The notes beneath the pieces were generated by a model that saw only the letters and a list, made by a program, of their open reading frames with translations, had not been told where the DNA came from and made no database searches. The position numbers were made by a program, and so were the translations under genes. DNA of 46,520 bases from an uncultured Alteromonadaceae bacterium (GTDB lineage: Bacteria; Pseudomonadota; Gammaproteobacteria; Enterobacterales; Alteromonadaceae), in NCBI GenBank assembly GCA_938085045.1, contig CALKGI010000156.1, positions 1 through 46,520 on the forward strand, written 5' to 3'. Shown in pieces: positions 26,614 to 36,562 of the stretch. Positions within the stretch are counted from its first letter, which is position 1. Every line of letters starts with the position of its first letter.

Positions 26614-29600
26614 TCACATCACAGGCAACGTCAATGTAAACATACTGCCAAGCCCCAGTTCAGATTCAACCACAAGGTCGCCCTGATGTTTTTGTACAAT
26701 ACCGTAAGATATCGATAACCCAAGGCCTGTACCTTTGCCAACATCTTTGGTGGTGTAAAAAGGTTCGAATAGTTTAATTTGCGTTTGTTCGCTCATACCG
26801 CCGCCATTGTCTTTGACGGTAATTTCAATCACTTTGCCGACTTCACGACAGCCAATAACAATTCGCCCCTGTGCGCTGGCACCAGTACGTATTCGCTTTT
26901 CGTCGATAGCATCACAAGCATTAACGATTAAGTTCATGAACACCTGATTTAACTGCGCGGGATAACAATGCAACTGCGGCACTGGTTGAAAATCCATGAC
27001 AAATTCTGCGACTTCAAGGTATTGAGTTTTCACCAGTTTCACGGTGGAGTGTAGACAGTCGGTGACATCTGCCAGTTTTTTGTCGGCAGAATCGAGTTGG
27101 GTGAATATTCTTAAATCCTGAACAATCGCCTTAATCCGCTCAGTGCCGTTTTGTATGGTGCTGATATGTTGATATAGCGGTTCAAACTGTTGTTTGAAAC
27201 TGTCGAGTATCGCCTGTTCGGCATCATCTCCCACCAGCGCTATCAAAAACTGTTCAAATGCCGCCACATCTTGCGCCAGTATATGCGCACTGGCGTGTAC
27301 AAAGTTGGTAGGATTGTTGATTTCGTGCGCCACGCCTGCGGTTAACGTACCCAAAGACGCCATTTTTTCGGATTGAACCAATTGCTGTTGCGCCGCCATG
27401 ATTTGTCGGTGATTTTCTTCAACTTCAACTTTTTGTTGTTCCACCTCACTACTTTTTTGCTCGACTTCGCGGTAGGCTCTAGCGTTGTCTAGTGCAATGG
27501 CGGTGGTGGATGCTAACGCTTGTATCATGTCTTGCTGATGTTCGTCATAGGCATTTTTTTGAAAACTCTGCACCGACAACACACCAATAATATGCGTGCT
27601 GACAGTCAATGGCCAATATATTACCGACTCAGTATGGCCGCCGACTTCGGGGTTGGGCACTGGTAAATCGCCAAAATAATGCGAAAAATCTCGATTATAA
27701 TCGCCAATAATCATCGGCTTTTGATGCTCAACACACCAAACCGCAGGCATCCCTTTTTGGTCCATCGAACAGGCAAACTCCGGCATGTATTCATCGCATT
27801 CTATCGCTAACTTAACCATGATTTGTTTATTGTCTGGCTCGTACAAGCCAATCAAAAAAACGTCAACTTCCATCAGTTCTTTAATGTGGTTGTAAACGGT
27901 TTTGAGCAGCACGTTTAAATCTAGCGTCGAGCTTATCTCGGTGCTGATCTGACTTAATGCGGTAATGGTCTGATTAGAGTGCTCTAAAGCGGCTGTACGT
28001 GTTGACACTTTTTGTTCGAGTTGACGACTGATGCTGCGCTCAATCCGTACTTTTTGTCGTTGCACTCGAACAAACGCCAAGATCACCGCCATCACACTCA
28101 AACCATACAAAGCATAGGCCCACCAAGTGTGCCATGGGGCAGGCAATACAATCAGCTTGATGGTTTTGTCTTGAGTAGTCCAAACCCCTGCATTATTACT
28201 GGCTCTAATCCTGAACGTATAACGCCCAGCCGAGAGATTGGTGTAAGTTGCGTGTCGATTGTCGGCATCGGTGTCTATCCAGTCAGGGTTGAAACCTTCT
28301 AGTTTGTATTGATACTGATTTAGTTTGGGCTGGACATAGTGCAGCGCGGCAAATTCGAATGCCAATACATTCTCTTCATGGTTCAAGGTTATCGATTCAG
28401 TGGTATTGATGCTTTGTGTTAAAGGGCTTGGTTTTGTTGGCGTAGCGACAGACACGCTTTTATTGAGCAGTCGAAAATTGGTGAATACCAAGGTTGGTGC
28501 TTTGCTTGGCATAATGGCCTGTTCGGGATAGAACGCACAATATCCATCTGTACCAAAATACATTTTGCCATCAGTTGCTTGAAAGTAAGCACCAACGTTA
28601 GCGCTGCATTTAGACTCGCCGGCAACATCGGTTTTCATGATGCCTGTGTCTGGGTCGAACAGCGTAACCCCTTTACCTGCCAACCACAATTTACCCAGTT
28701 TGTCGCTGAAGGCCATTTGTATCTTGCTACTGATAAGAGGGTTTTTGGCGTGGTAAACCTTAAACTTGCCGGTCACCGGGTTGAACTGGTTGAGTCCGGT
28801 TAAGGTGCCCATCCAAAACCTGTTTTTGCTGTCTTGGGTTATCGCATAAACCGAGTTATGACTGAGGCTATCGGTATTGTCAGCATCGTGTTTGTAGCGA
28901 GTAAACTGTTCTTTTTGATAATCAAAGCGGTTAATTCCGCCGCCAATGGTTGCAATCCACAAAGTGCCATCGTCAGCAATATACACATGGCTGATGTAGT
29001 TATGACTAATGCTAGTTGGGTCGTTGGGGTCGTGAGTATAACGAGTAAAGTTTTTAGACAGTTTGTTATAGCGATTCAAGCCTCGTTGGGTGCCAACCCA
29101 CAATGCGCCAAAACGGTCTTGTGCAATAATACTGACAAAATTATCACTTAAGCTATGGCTGTCACTGTCTGAATTTTTAAAGTAAGTAAATGTGCCATCA
29201 TTTTGGTTAAAACGAACCAAACCTTCGGTGCGAGTGCCAACCCACAAAGTGCCCTCGCTATCTTCAAACAACGACCATACACCATTTGACTTGAGGCTGG
29301 TGGGGTCATCGGCGTGGTATTGATAGCGAGTGAATTTGGATTTTACCGGGTCATAGCGGTCTAATGCTGAATCAGAGCCTATCCACAAAATTCCCGCACG
29401 GTCTTGCAATATTGTATGAATTTGCCCTTTGCTGAGGCTGTTTATATCGTCTGGTTGATGTTCGACCCGGCCAAAACGGGCACTGTTGGGATCGAATTTA
29501 CTTAACCCCTCGCCAAAGGTAGCTAACCAAATCAACCCGCTGCTGTCTTGTGCCATTGAAAAAATGTCGTTATCTGGCAGGCTATTTCTATCTCCTGGAT

Positions 29601-30603
29601 TATGTTGATAGCGGATAAACCCTTTGCCATTATCCTTGAGTCGGTTTAACCCCCCACCAATGGTACCCACCCATAATACCCCATTATCATCTTGCATCAG
29701 CGAGAATATCCGGTCGCTGCTAAGGCTCCTCAAATCGTTTGGGTCATGGCGGTAATGGCTGAACGTTTCGGTTTGGCGATTAAAATAGTTAAGACCACCA
29801 CCTCGAGTGCCCACCCAAATATCGCCTTTGTCTGCCTCAATTAGGGCATAAACTTTGTTGTGGCTGATACTCAGTGGATTGCCGATTTGGTGTTTGTAAT
29901 GCTTGAAGCTGTTGGCGTTCACATCTAAACGATTGAGGCCTCCGCTGCGGGTCGCAACCCACACAACGCCCTGAGAGTCTTGTAATACATCGTAGATACT
30001 GTCGTCACTGAGGGTATTGGCCGCACGGGGGTCGTGAGTAAAAGATTGGGTGAACTTTTGTTGTTTCAAATCAAAGTGATGTAATCCGCCGCCCAAAGTA
30101 CCAACCCACAAATGGTCGTTATCTCCTTGGTTTATCGCCATAATGTGACTATTGCTTGCAACCGTGTTGGGGTAGTCTTGGTCAAAAGGGTAACGTATGA
30201 AACTGTCGGTTTGACGAATGTATTGATGCAGCACACCGGCATTAGTGCCCACCCACATGCGGCCTTCGTTGTCTTCAAATATGCTTTGTACGTAATTGTT
30301 AGCTAATGTTGAATCATTTTTGGGGTCATTCAAAAACACCTTAAACTCGTAACCGTCAAAGCGAAACAAACCTGTTTGGGTCGCCACCCATATAAAACCC
30401 TGACTGTCTTGCAGTACCTCGATTGCCCATTGACTGTTCAGTCCCTGATCAATCGAGTAGTTATCAAACTGATAAACCACTTTTGATGCCTGCGCGGCTT
30501 GGCTTGTCAGTAGCAGCCCAGCTAAAACAAACATGCAGATACATAACCCATTTAAAATCGGTTGCAGGGTGAGTTTAATGCCGGTGATTATCGCTTTATT
30601 CAT
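26614..30603 (-). CDS. Giant Reg_prop/Y_Y_Y sensor histidine kinase with one GAF domain
   Basis: 1329 aa. An N-terminal signal/anchor (about 15-40) is followed by 14 periplasmic propeller repeats of the form DxxGxxWVGTxxGGL (about 45-700, enough for two seven-bladed propellers), a Y_Y_Y immunoglobulin-like domain (about 745-820), a membrane helix (about 828-850), one GAF domain (about 890-1045), a coiled coil, HisKA with GVAHEINNPTNF, and an ATPase domain with VNACDAI and GTGLGLSISYG. Unlike many hybrid sensors of this type it has no receiver domain. It would sense a periplasmic ligand, perhaps a glycan, and pass phosphate to an unlinked regulator. It is a paralogue of the next gene. Confidence 0.92.
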   Translation of the reverse strand: MNKAIITGIKLTLQPILNGLCICMFVLAGLLLTSQAAQASKVVYQFDNYSIDQGLNSQWAIEVLQDSQGFIWVATQTGLFRFDGYEFKVFLNDPKNDSTLANNYVQSIFEDNEGRMWVGTNAGVLHQYIRQTDSFIRYPFDQDYPNTVASNSHIMAINQGDNDHLWVGTLGGGLHHFDLKQQKFTQSFTHDPRAANTLSDDSIYDVLQDSQGVVWVATRSGGLNRLDVNANSFKHYKHQIGNPLSISHNKVYALIEADKGDIWVGTRGGGLNYFNRQTETFSHYRHDPNDLRSLSSDRIFSLMQDDNGVLWVGTIGGGLNRLKDNGKGFIRYQHNPGDRNSLPDNDIFSMAQDSSGLIWLATFGEGLSKFDPNSARFGRVEHQPDDINSLSKGQIHTILQDRAGILWIGSDSALDRYDPVKSKFTRYQYHADDPTSLKSNGVWSLFEDSEGTLWVGTRTEGLVRFNQNDGTFTYFKNSDSDSHSLSDNFVSIIAQDRFGALWVGTQRGLNRYNKLSKNFTRYTHDPNDPTSISHNYISHVYIADDGTLWIATIGGGINRFDYQKEQFTRYKHDADNTDSLSHNSVYAITQDSKNRFWMGTLTGLNQFNPVTGKFKVYHAKNPLISSKIQMAFSDKLGKLWLAGKGVTLFDPDTGIMKTDVAGESKCSANVGAYFQATDGKMYFGTDGYCAFYPEQAIMPSKAPTLVFTNFRLLNKSVSVATPTKPSPLTQSINTTESITLNHEENVLAFEFAALHYVQPKLNQYQYKLEGFNPDWIDTDADNRHATYTNLSAGRYTFRIRASNNAGVWTTQDKTIKLIVLPAPWHTWWAYALYGLSVMAVILAFVRVQRQKVRIERSISRQLEQKVSTRTAALEHSNQTITALSQISTEISSTLDLNVLLKTVYNHIKELMEVDVFLIGLYEPDNKQIMVKLAIECDEYMPEFACSMDQKGMPAVWCVEHQKPMIIGDYNRDFSHYFGDLPVPNPEVGGHTESVIYWPLTVSTHIIGVLSVQSFQKNAYDEHQQDMIQALASTTAIALDNARAYREVEQKSSEVEQQKVEVEENHRQIMAAQQQLVQSEKMASLGTLTAGVAHEINNPTNFVHASAHILAQDVAAFEQFLIALVGDDAEQAILDSFKQQFEPLYQHISTIQNGTERIKAIVQDLRIFTQLDSADKKLADVTDCLHSTVKLVKTQYLEVAEFVMDFQPVPQLHCYPAQLNQVFMNLIVNACDAIDEKRIRTGASAQGRIVIGCREVGKVIEITVKDNGGGMSEQTQIKLFEPFYTTKDVGKGTGLGLSISYGIVQKHQGDLVVESELGLGSMFTLTLPVM

Positions 30604-30716
30604 TGCACTCTTTTTTGTGTTATTTTTTGCCGTTATTTTTTTGCATATTAAGGGGGGAGTATAAGTTTGAACTCAGTGCTCACACCCTGCTTCGAATCAA
30701 GACTAATTACAAAGGA

Positions 30717-33700
30717 TTAAACGGGCAGTGTCAAAGTGAAAATAGAACCTATTCCCTCTTCAGATTCGACCGTCAATTCGCCATCATGTTTTTGTACTAT
30801 GCCATAAGAAATGGCTAACCCTAGTCCTGTCCCCTCACCAACCCCTTTAGTTGTGTAAAACGGTTCAAAAAGCTTGGTTTTGGTCTTTTCACTCATGCCT
30901 TGACCATCGTCTTTGACAGTAACTTCGATTAATTTATTATTCATACAACAACCGACAATCACCTGTCCATTTGTGTCTTGGCTGTCAAAACCCGCCTTCT
31001 CAGCTTTCTCTCGGATTGCGTCGCAGGCGTTAACTATTAAGTTAATAAACACTTGATTGAGTTGCGCTGGATAACATAAAAGGTCGGGCTCATCGACAAA
31101 CGCCGTAATAAATTCAATTTCTGTATTGTTTTGAGTACGTACTAGGTTAATGGTTGATTGCAAACATTCTGTGATGCTGACAATTTTATGATCAGCAGAA
31201 TCAAGTTGTGTAAAAGTACGTAAATCTTTGACGATCACTTGAATCCGATCGGCGCCATCTTCAATGGTTTTAAGGTGTTCATACATGGGTTTAAAGCGCT
31301 CCCTGAAACTTTCAAGAATCACCTCTTCGGCATCTTTACCTGCCAATTCAAATAAAAAGTGTCTAAATTCAGTCAGCTCTGCCGCTAAGCTTTTCACACT
31401 ATTTCGCACGAAGTTACTTGGGTTGTTGATTTCATGCGCCACACCGGCCGTCAAAATACCCAACGACATCATTTTTTCGACTTGTACCAATTGTTGCTGA
31501 GTAGCCAATATTTCGCGGTTTTTTTGCTCAACTTCTACTTTTTGAACCTCAGCCTCACGATAAGCATGGGCATTATCTAGTGCAATGGCGGTGGTAGATG
31601 CCAAGGTATGTATCATCTCTTGCTGATTTTCGTTATAGGCATTTTTACGATAACTTTGTACTGAAATAACCCCAACAATGTGCCCTGCGACCATCAGTGG
31701 CCAATACATCAATGATTCAATTTGCTTGGTTACTTTAGACTTGGGGATCTCGACATGACCAAAATAGCGAGGGTAATCCTGAAAAAAATCGGAAAATATA
31801 ACGGGTTCTTGATGCTCTATACACCACACTGCAATACGCCTTTTGTCTTCCATCGACAGATGAAACTCCGGCACTTGTAACTCACAATCGGTTGCTTGCT
31901 TGAAAACAATTCGGCGATTGTCGGGTTCATATAGGCCTATCCAAAACACATCGACATCCATTAAGGATTTAATGTGATTGTAAACGGTATTTAATAGCGT
32001 TGTTAAATCAAGTGTTGAGCTTATTTCAGTGCCTATTTCACTCAATGCTCTAATGCTTTGGTTTGATTGTTCTAATTCAGCTGTTCGTTCTGCCACCATT
32101 CGTTCTAACGAACGATTTATTAATTCAATCTCGCGGTAGGCATTGGCATTTTCTACCGCAGTGGCGGTGTACGCCGCCAACGTTTGCAACATGTCCATAT
32201 GATGCGGACTATAGGCGCCAGTTTTAAGGCTTTGAACTGTGATAATACCAAGCACTTTTTGGTTAACTAACAGTGGAATATAAATCATTGAATGGGGCCT
32301 TTGCGGTTCGGCGCCATCACACAATCGACCACTGATCATCAGTCCGTCAAGGTCATCGATATATTGGCTGTATTCCTTTTCAACATCATTGATCAATATC
32401 GGTTTTTTGTTTTCAATGCACCATACCGCAAATTGATTCTTATCTTTCATATCTCTTTTATAGAGGTCATATCGACAATTACTTTCCATCGCTAGCCGGT
32501 ATTCAATAACTTGTTTTTTCTCGCGATAAAAACCAACGCCAAAAATAGTGGCGTCCATTAGTGTGTTGACATGGCGATATACGGTTTCGAGTATGGTTTG
32601 CATATCGAGGTTGGAAGTTATCTCTTTACCAACATTACTAAGCACCGAAATATTGTCGGTGTGGTGAGTAACCTGCTGCTCTAAAAATAAGGTTCTGCGA
32701 GTAAAAATGCTGACACGTAATTGATAAAGACCATACAAACCACAAGAAACCAAAATAAAGGCCAGCAGCTTAGCCCACCATGTTAACCACCATGGCGGCG
32801 AAATAGTCAATGCCAAGCTTAACCCCTTTTCATTCCAAACCCCTTGAGCATTACTGGCTTTAACGCGTAACGTGTAACTCCCCCCGGGCAGATTGGTATA
32901 AGTGGCTCGTCTATTTTTGTAGCTCGTTTCAATCCAATTGTTATCCCAACCGACAAGCTGATAGGCAAATTGGTTTTCTTCGGGGTAGCCGTAATGCAAT
33001 GCCGAAAATTCGAATGACATCAAATTGTCTTTAAAACCCAAGGTCAACGATTTGGCATGATTAATGGCTTTAGTTAATGGTGTAGGTGTCTGTTCATTAC
33101 TGACCAGTACGCTTTGATTGAGCAATCTAAAATCGGTGAACACTACCGTAGGTGGCTGGCTTTCAACTATTACTTGATCGGGGTAAAATCCACAATAACC
33201 CCCACTGTTGCCAAAAAACATCTGTCCGTCTGGTGATTTAAAATACGCCCCCTGACCCGCACCGCAGTCAGCTTGTGATCCAATATTGCTTTGTACGTGA
33301 CCAGATACAGGGTCAAATAATGATATTCCACTGGCCGAGAGCCAGAGTTTGTCATTTTCATCTGTCATCACCGCCATGATCCTATCACTGGGTAACCCAT
33401 TTTTTTCGCGGTAATGGTTAAACGAGCCGGTATCTGGATTATATTTATTGAGTCCGCCTGCGGTGCCTATCCATATCTGACGTTGAGTGTCTTGTGCCAT
33501 AGTAAAAATAACATTGTTACTGATGCTTTTGGGGTCATCGGGATTAAACTGAAAATGCGTAAAAGATTCATTAGATGCATCAAATTGATTGAGTCCTCCG
33601 CCACCCGTTCCCACCCAAAGAGTGCCACTAGAACTCACCAATAAAGTATAAATTGTATTGTGGCTGATACTGCTGTCATCTCCCATTACAGGAAGATAAC

Positions 33701-35255
33701 GGGTAAACAAGTTGGTTTGAGGGTCATAACGATTGAGCCCATTTTGAGTGCCAACCCAAATATTACCGTTAGCGTCCTCATCAATAACCAATATATTGTC
33801 ATCGCTGAGGCTATTGGATAGGTTTGATTGATGTCGATAGCGAACAAAACTATTATCTTTTTGGTTTAACCGATTTAGCCCACTAGAACGAGTGCCTACC
33901 CATATGGTGCCTTTTGAGTCTTCAAATATTGCCTGTACATCATTTTCACTGAGACTTTGTTTGTTGTTCGGGTCATGCCGGTAATGCTGGTACACATCTG
34001 AATTTTTGCTGTAACGGTCAAGTCCACCCTCAGTGCCAACCCACAAAACACCCGCCTTGTTTTTATAAAAAGCACTCACGTTGCCCCTGCTTAATCCGTT
34101 AGGGTTCTCGGTGTCATATTGAACTTGACCAAATCGTTCGCTAGAGGGGTCAAACTTGGTGATCCCACCGCCAAAAGTGCCCATCCAAATTAAGCCCGTT
34201 TGGTCTTGGATGATTGAATAAACATCGTTATCGCCTAGGCTGTATTCATTAAATGGGTCATTTTGATAGCGAACAAAATGATCTTTATTGCGGTCAAAAA
34301 GATGCAATCCACCTTTATCAGCCCCCACCCACAAACGACCATCATCGTCCTCAAAAATACTGTAAATATGATCACTGCCCAGACTGTTCGAGTCATTTAA
34401 CACATGCCGATAATGCTTGAAAGCCCCTGTTTTACGGTCAAAACGGTTTAAACCACCACCACGAGTGCCGACCCAAAAAGTGCCAAGGCTATCTTCAAAA
34501 AGTGCAAAAACTTTATTATGACTAAGACTGGTTTCGTCTGCTGGGTCGTGCTGATAGCGTGTGATTTGTCCGGTATTTTTGTCAAATCGATTTAGCCCCC
34601 CATTACGAGTGCCTATCCACACAATGCCTTGTCGGTCTTCCAAAACACGATAAATTTTGTCGTCACTAAGGCTGTTTTCATCACCAGCTATATGGCGATA
34701 TGAGTCTACGAATTGTTCAGTTTTCAAATCAAATAAATGAAAACCACTACCAAGTGTACCGACCCACAAATGCTGATTTTGGTCTTCATCTATCGACATT
34801 ATATGGCTGGTGCTAGAGGTCGTGTTCGGGTGTTCTTGATCAAATGGTAAGCGTTTAAAGGTACCCGATTGCCAAATGAATTTATTCAATACTCCGCCAT
34901 GAGTACCCACCCAAAAAGTGCCTTGAGAGTCTTCAAACAAGCATTCTATGTAATTGTCGGCAAGTGATGAGGAGTCTTGGGGGTCATGTTTAAACACTTT
35001 AAAGTCATAACCATCATAACGATACAGACCATTTTGGCTGGCCACCCAAATAAATCCCTGACGATCTTGCATTACGTCGATGACATAGGGATTATCCAAC
35101 CCTTGGTCGCCCCCGATATTGTCAAATTTAAAAACTGGCTTTGCGGCTTGGGCAAGGAAGGTGAACATTAAGCAGAAAAAAAACAGACACAACCAACCGA
35201 ACCAAAGAAACTGCCTTTTGGTCCTTGTATTACATCGACGGGATTCATTTTGCAT
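30717..35255 (-). CDS. Giant Reg_prop/Y_Y_Y sensor histidine kinase with two GAF domains
   Basis: 1512 aa with the same plan as its downstream neighbour: signal/anchor, 14 DxxGxxWVGT-type repeats, Y_Y_Y domain, membrane helix, then two consecutive GAF domains instead of one, a coiled coil, HisKA (GVAHEINNPSNF) and an ATPase domain (VNACDAI, GTGLGLAISYG). The second GAF is closer to the single GAF of the neighbour (EISSTLDL...LYEPDN) than to the first. No receiver domain and no response regulator gene lie nearby. The two genes are on the same strand, 113 bases apart, and look like a tandem duplication followed by gain or loss of a GAF. Confidence 0.92.
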   Translation of the reverse strand: MQNESRRCNTRTKRQFLWFGWLCLFFFCLMFTFLAQAAKPVFKFDNIGGDQGLDNPYVIDVMQDRQGFIWVASQNGLYRYDGYDFKVFKHDPQDSSSLADNYIECLFEDSQGTFWVGTHGGVLNKFIWQSGTFKRLPFDQEHPNTTSSTSHIMSIDEDQNQHLWVGTLGSGFHLFDLKTEQFVDSYRHIAGDENSLSDDKIYRVLEDRQGIVWIGTRNGGLNRFDKNTGQITRYQHDPADETSLSHNKVFALFEDSLGTFWVGTRGGGLNRFDRKTGAFKHYRHVLNDSNSLGSDHIYSIFEDDDGRLWVGADKGGLHLFDRNKDHFVRYQNDPFNEYSLGDNDVYSIIQDQTGLIWMGTFGGGITKFDPSSERFGQVQYDTENPNGLSRGNVSAFYKNKAGVLWVGTEGGLDRYSKNSDVYQHYRHDPNNKQSLSENDVQAIFEDSKGTIWVGTRSSGLNRLNQKDNSFVRYRHQSNLSNSLSDDNILVIDEDANGNIWVGTQNGLNRYDPQTNLFTRYLPVMGDDSSISHNTIYTLLVSSSGTLWVGTGGGGLNQFDASNESFTHFQFNPDDPKSISNNVIFTMAQDTQRQIWIGTAGGLNKYNPDTGSFNHYREKNGLPSDRIMAVMTDENDKLWLSASGISLFDPVSGHVQSNIGSQADCGAGQGAYFKSPDGQMFFGNSGGYCGFYPDQVIVESQPPTVVFTDFRLLNQSVLVSNEQTPTPLTKAINHAKSLTLGFKDNLMSFEFSALHYGYPEENQFAYQLVGWDNNWIETSYKNRRATYTNLPGGSYTLRVKASNAQGVWNEKGLSLALTISPPWWLTWWAKLLAFILVSCGLYGLYQLRVSIFTRRTLFLEQQVTHHTDNISVLSNVGKEITSNLDMQTILETVYRHVNTLMDATIFGVGFYREKKQVIEYRLAMESNCRYDLYKRDMKDKNQFAVWCIENKKPILINDVEKEYSQYIDDLDGLMISGRLCDGAEPQRPHSMIYIPLLVNQKVLGIITVQSLKTGAYSPHHMDMLQTLAAYTATAVENANAYREIELINRSLERMVAERTAELEQSNQSIRALSEIGTEISSTLDLTTLLNTVYNHIKSLMDVDVFWIGLYEPDNRRIVFKQATDCELQVPEFHLSMEDKRRIAVWCIEHQEPVIFSDFFQDYPRYFGHVEIPKSKVTKQIESLMYWPLMVAGHIVGVISVQSYRKNAYNENQQEMIHTLASTTAIALDNAHAYREAEVQKVEVEQKNREILATQQQLVQVEKMMSLGILTAGVAHEINNPSNFVRNSVKSLAAELTEFRHFLFELAGKDAEEVILESFRERFKPMYEHLKTIEDGADRIQVIVKDLRTFTQLDSADHKIVSITECLQSTINLVRTQNNTEIEFITAFVDEPDLLCYPAQLNQVFINLIVNACDAIREKAEKAGFDSQDTNGQVIVGCCMNNKLIEVTVKDDGQGMSEKTKTKLFEPFYTTKGVGEGTGLGLAISYGIVQKHDGELTVESEEGIGSIFTLTLPV

Positions 35256-35332
35256 GGAAAATAATTAGTTTTTTGATACTTTAGACTCAGTATAGATTGA
35301 TTTTAGCTATTGCAGATAATAAAGCCTCAATG

Positions 35333-35899
35333 TTAAAGATTCTGGGCATAACCTCTTAATATATCGGTGGTAATAACCAAGCCACATTTTTCTAGTGTAT
35401 CCAAATAATCTGCAACTGATTTAGGCGGTTTTTTGAGTGACAGTCGATGCTTTTTAATAACTTCCAATACGGTCCCGGGTTTCAAATCCAACTGATTGTG
35501 AACGAAACTGTCAGGGTTTATTGCTTCAACGCCGTACTTTTCTAGTTCATCGGATGGAAAATCTTTTAGATTAAACGTCACAATGGCTTGTGCACCTGAC
35601 TTGATAGCAGCCGCCAGCACGTGGCGGTCATCTATATCCGGTAAGGTAAGCCCAACCTCCAAAGATTCAAAATCACAAACTAAGCAATCTCGAACATGGC
35701 TGTTCATCAAATCACGGGTTCGATGCAATTGCTCAGCAGTAAGGTCAGGTCGATTCTTTAGCACATTACGAATCCATTCGTCATGAATGCGAGCACTCCA
35801 ACGCGCTGCAAAGATATCGGTGATGGCTAAACGCATCAACAAGTCACGCAACGGTGCTGGATATAGCACATTTGCATCCAACACTGCTGTGTACTTCAT
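35333..35899 (-). CDS. PIN-domain protein, likely toxin of a two-gene module
   Basis: 188 aa. The PIN nuclease fold is indicated by AVLDANVLYPAPLRD at the N-terminus (first acidic residue), DEWIRNVL, and DIDDRHVLAAAIKSGAQAIVTFNLKDFP (central acidic pair). These acidic residues would bind the metal for RNA cleavage. At 188 aa it is longer than typical VapC; the C-terminal 60 residues form an extra segment. Its ATG is 4 bases after the stop of the HTH gene, so the two are translated together as a toxin-antitoxin-like pair. Confidence 0.82.
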   Translation of the reverse strand: MKYTAVLDANVLYPAPLRDLLMRLAITDIFAARWSARIHDEWIRNVLKNRPDLTAEQLHRTRDLMNSHVRDCLVCDFESLEVGLTLPDIDDRHVLAAAIKSGAQAIVTFNLKDFPSDELEKYGVEAINPDSFVHNQLDLKPGTVLEVIKKHRLSLKKPPKSVADYLDTLEKCGLVITTDILRGYAQNL

Positions 35900-35903
35900 G
35901 GAT

Positions 35904-36377
35904 TTAGTAACCCATATCCAATTCTTGTGCTTGCTCGGTCAATGCATCCAAAGCTTCCATTCGCTTAGCATCAATACTGGCTTTGTACGCCTGTACTTCG
36001 CTAAATAATACCCTCCGATGCGTGCCTTTTTTGGTGAAACTCATTTCACCACTTTCAAGCAGTTTAACCAAATAAGGGCGAGACACATTTAATATATCAG
36101 CGGCCTGTTGGGTCGTTAATTCAGCATGAATTGGCACTAGAGTAATGGCATTGCCTTGGGCCATTTGCACCATAATATTTTGCAATAACTCAAGTGCACC
36201 GGCAGGTAAAACCACCTGTTCGCCTATATCGTCGCGAAATTGCACGCGTTGATCAAATTCAGGGTCTTGACGATAACGCCCTAAAATTTTTGAGATCACT
36301 GGCGCAACTGTTTTTGCCATATCGACATCATGGTCAGTCGGGCTATAGATTTGGTCGTACTTGGTTGCAGTTAACAT
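35904..36377 (-). CDS. Excisionase-type HTH antitoxin partner of PIN protein
   Basis: 157 aa. The central-to-C-terminal region (about 85-140) carries LTTQQAADILNVSRPYLVKLLESGEMSFTKKGTHRRVLFSEVQAY, a MerR/excisionase-like helix-turn-helix. The remainder is helical and acidic and would contact the PIN partner. Families with this pairing are annotated as type II toxin-antitoxin modules. A cluster of 9-bp repeats lies about 85 bases upstream. Confidence 0.8.
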   Translation of the reverse strand: MLTATKYDQIYSPTDHDVDMAKTVAPVISKILGRYRQDPEFDQRVQFRDDIGEQVVLPAGALELLQNIMVQMAQGNAITLVPIHAELTTQQAADILNVSRPYLVKLLESGEMSFTKKGTHRRVLFSEVQAYKASIDAKRMEALDALTEQAQELDMGY

Positions 36378-36462
36378 GGCAGCCTCCGGTCAAACAATTA
36401 AAACTCAAAATGTAACAGCTTTACGACTTCATGCGCTTATACTGTCTAGCACTAATTAGAGC

Positions 36463-36505
36463 ATAAACGAAATAAACGAAATAAACAACAAACGAAATAA
36501 ACGAA
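36463..36505. repeat. Short tandem repeat, unit ATAAACGAA
   Basis: The unit ATAAACGAA occurs at 36463-36471, 36472-36480 and 36497-36505, with variants ATAAACAAC and AAACGAA between them. It lies between the divergent HTH antitoxin and FemAB-like genes, so it could hold binding sites for either promoter or be simple slippage. Confidence 0.75.
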
Positions 36506-36562
36506 TCGACCACGCTTGAAGTTTTTCTGGTATCAAACCCTCAAAAAAACTAAACTGCCTCC

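Noticed and set aside
28012..29151. Several plus-strand frames antisense to the first Reg_prop kinase
   Set aside because: They mirror repeat codons of the propeller domain on the other strand and have no start signals.
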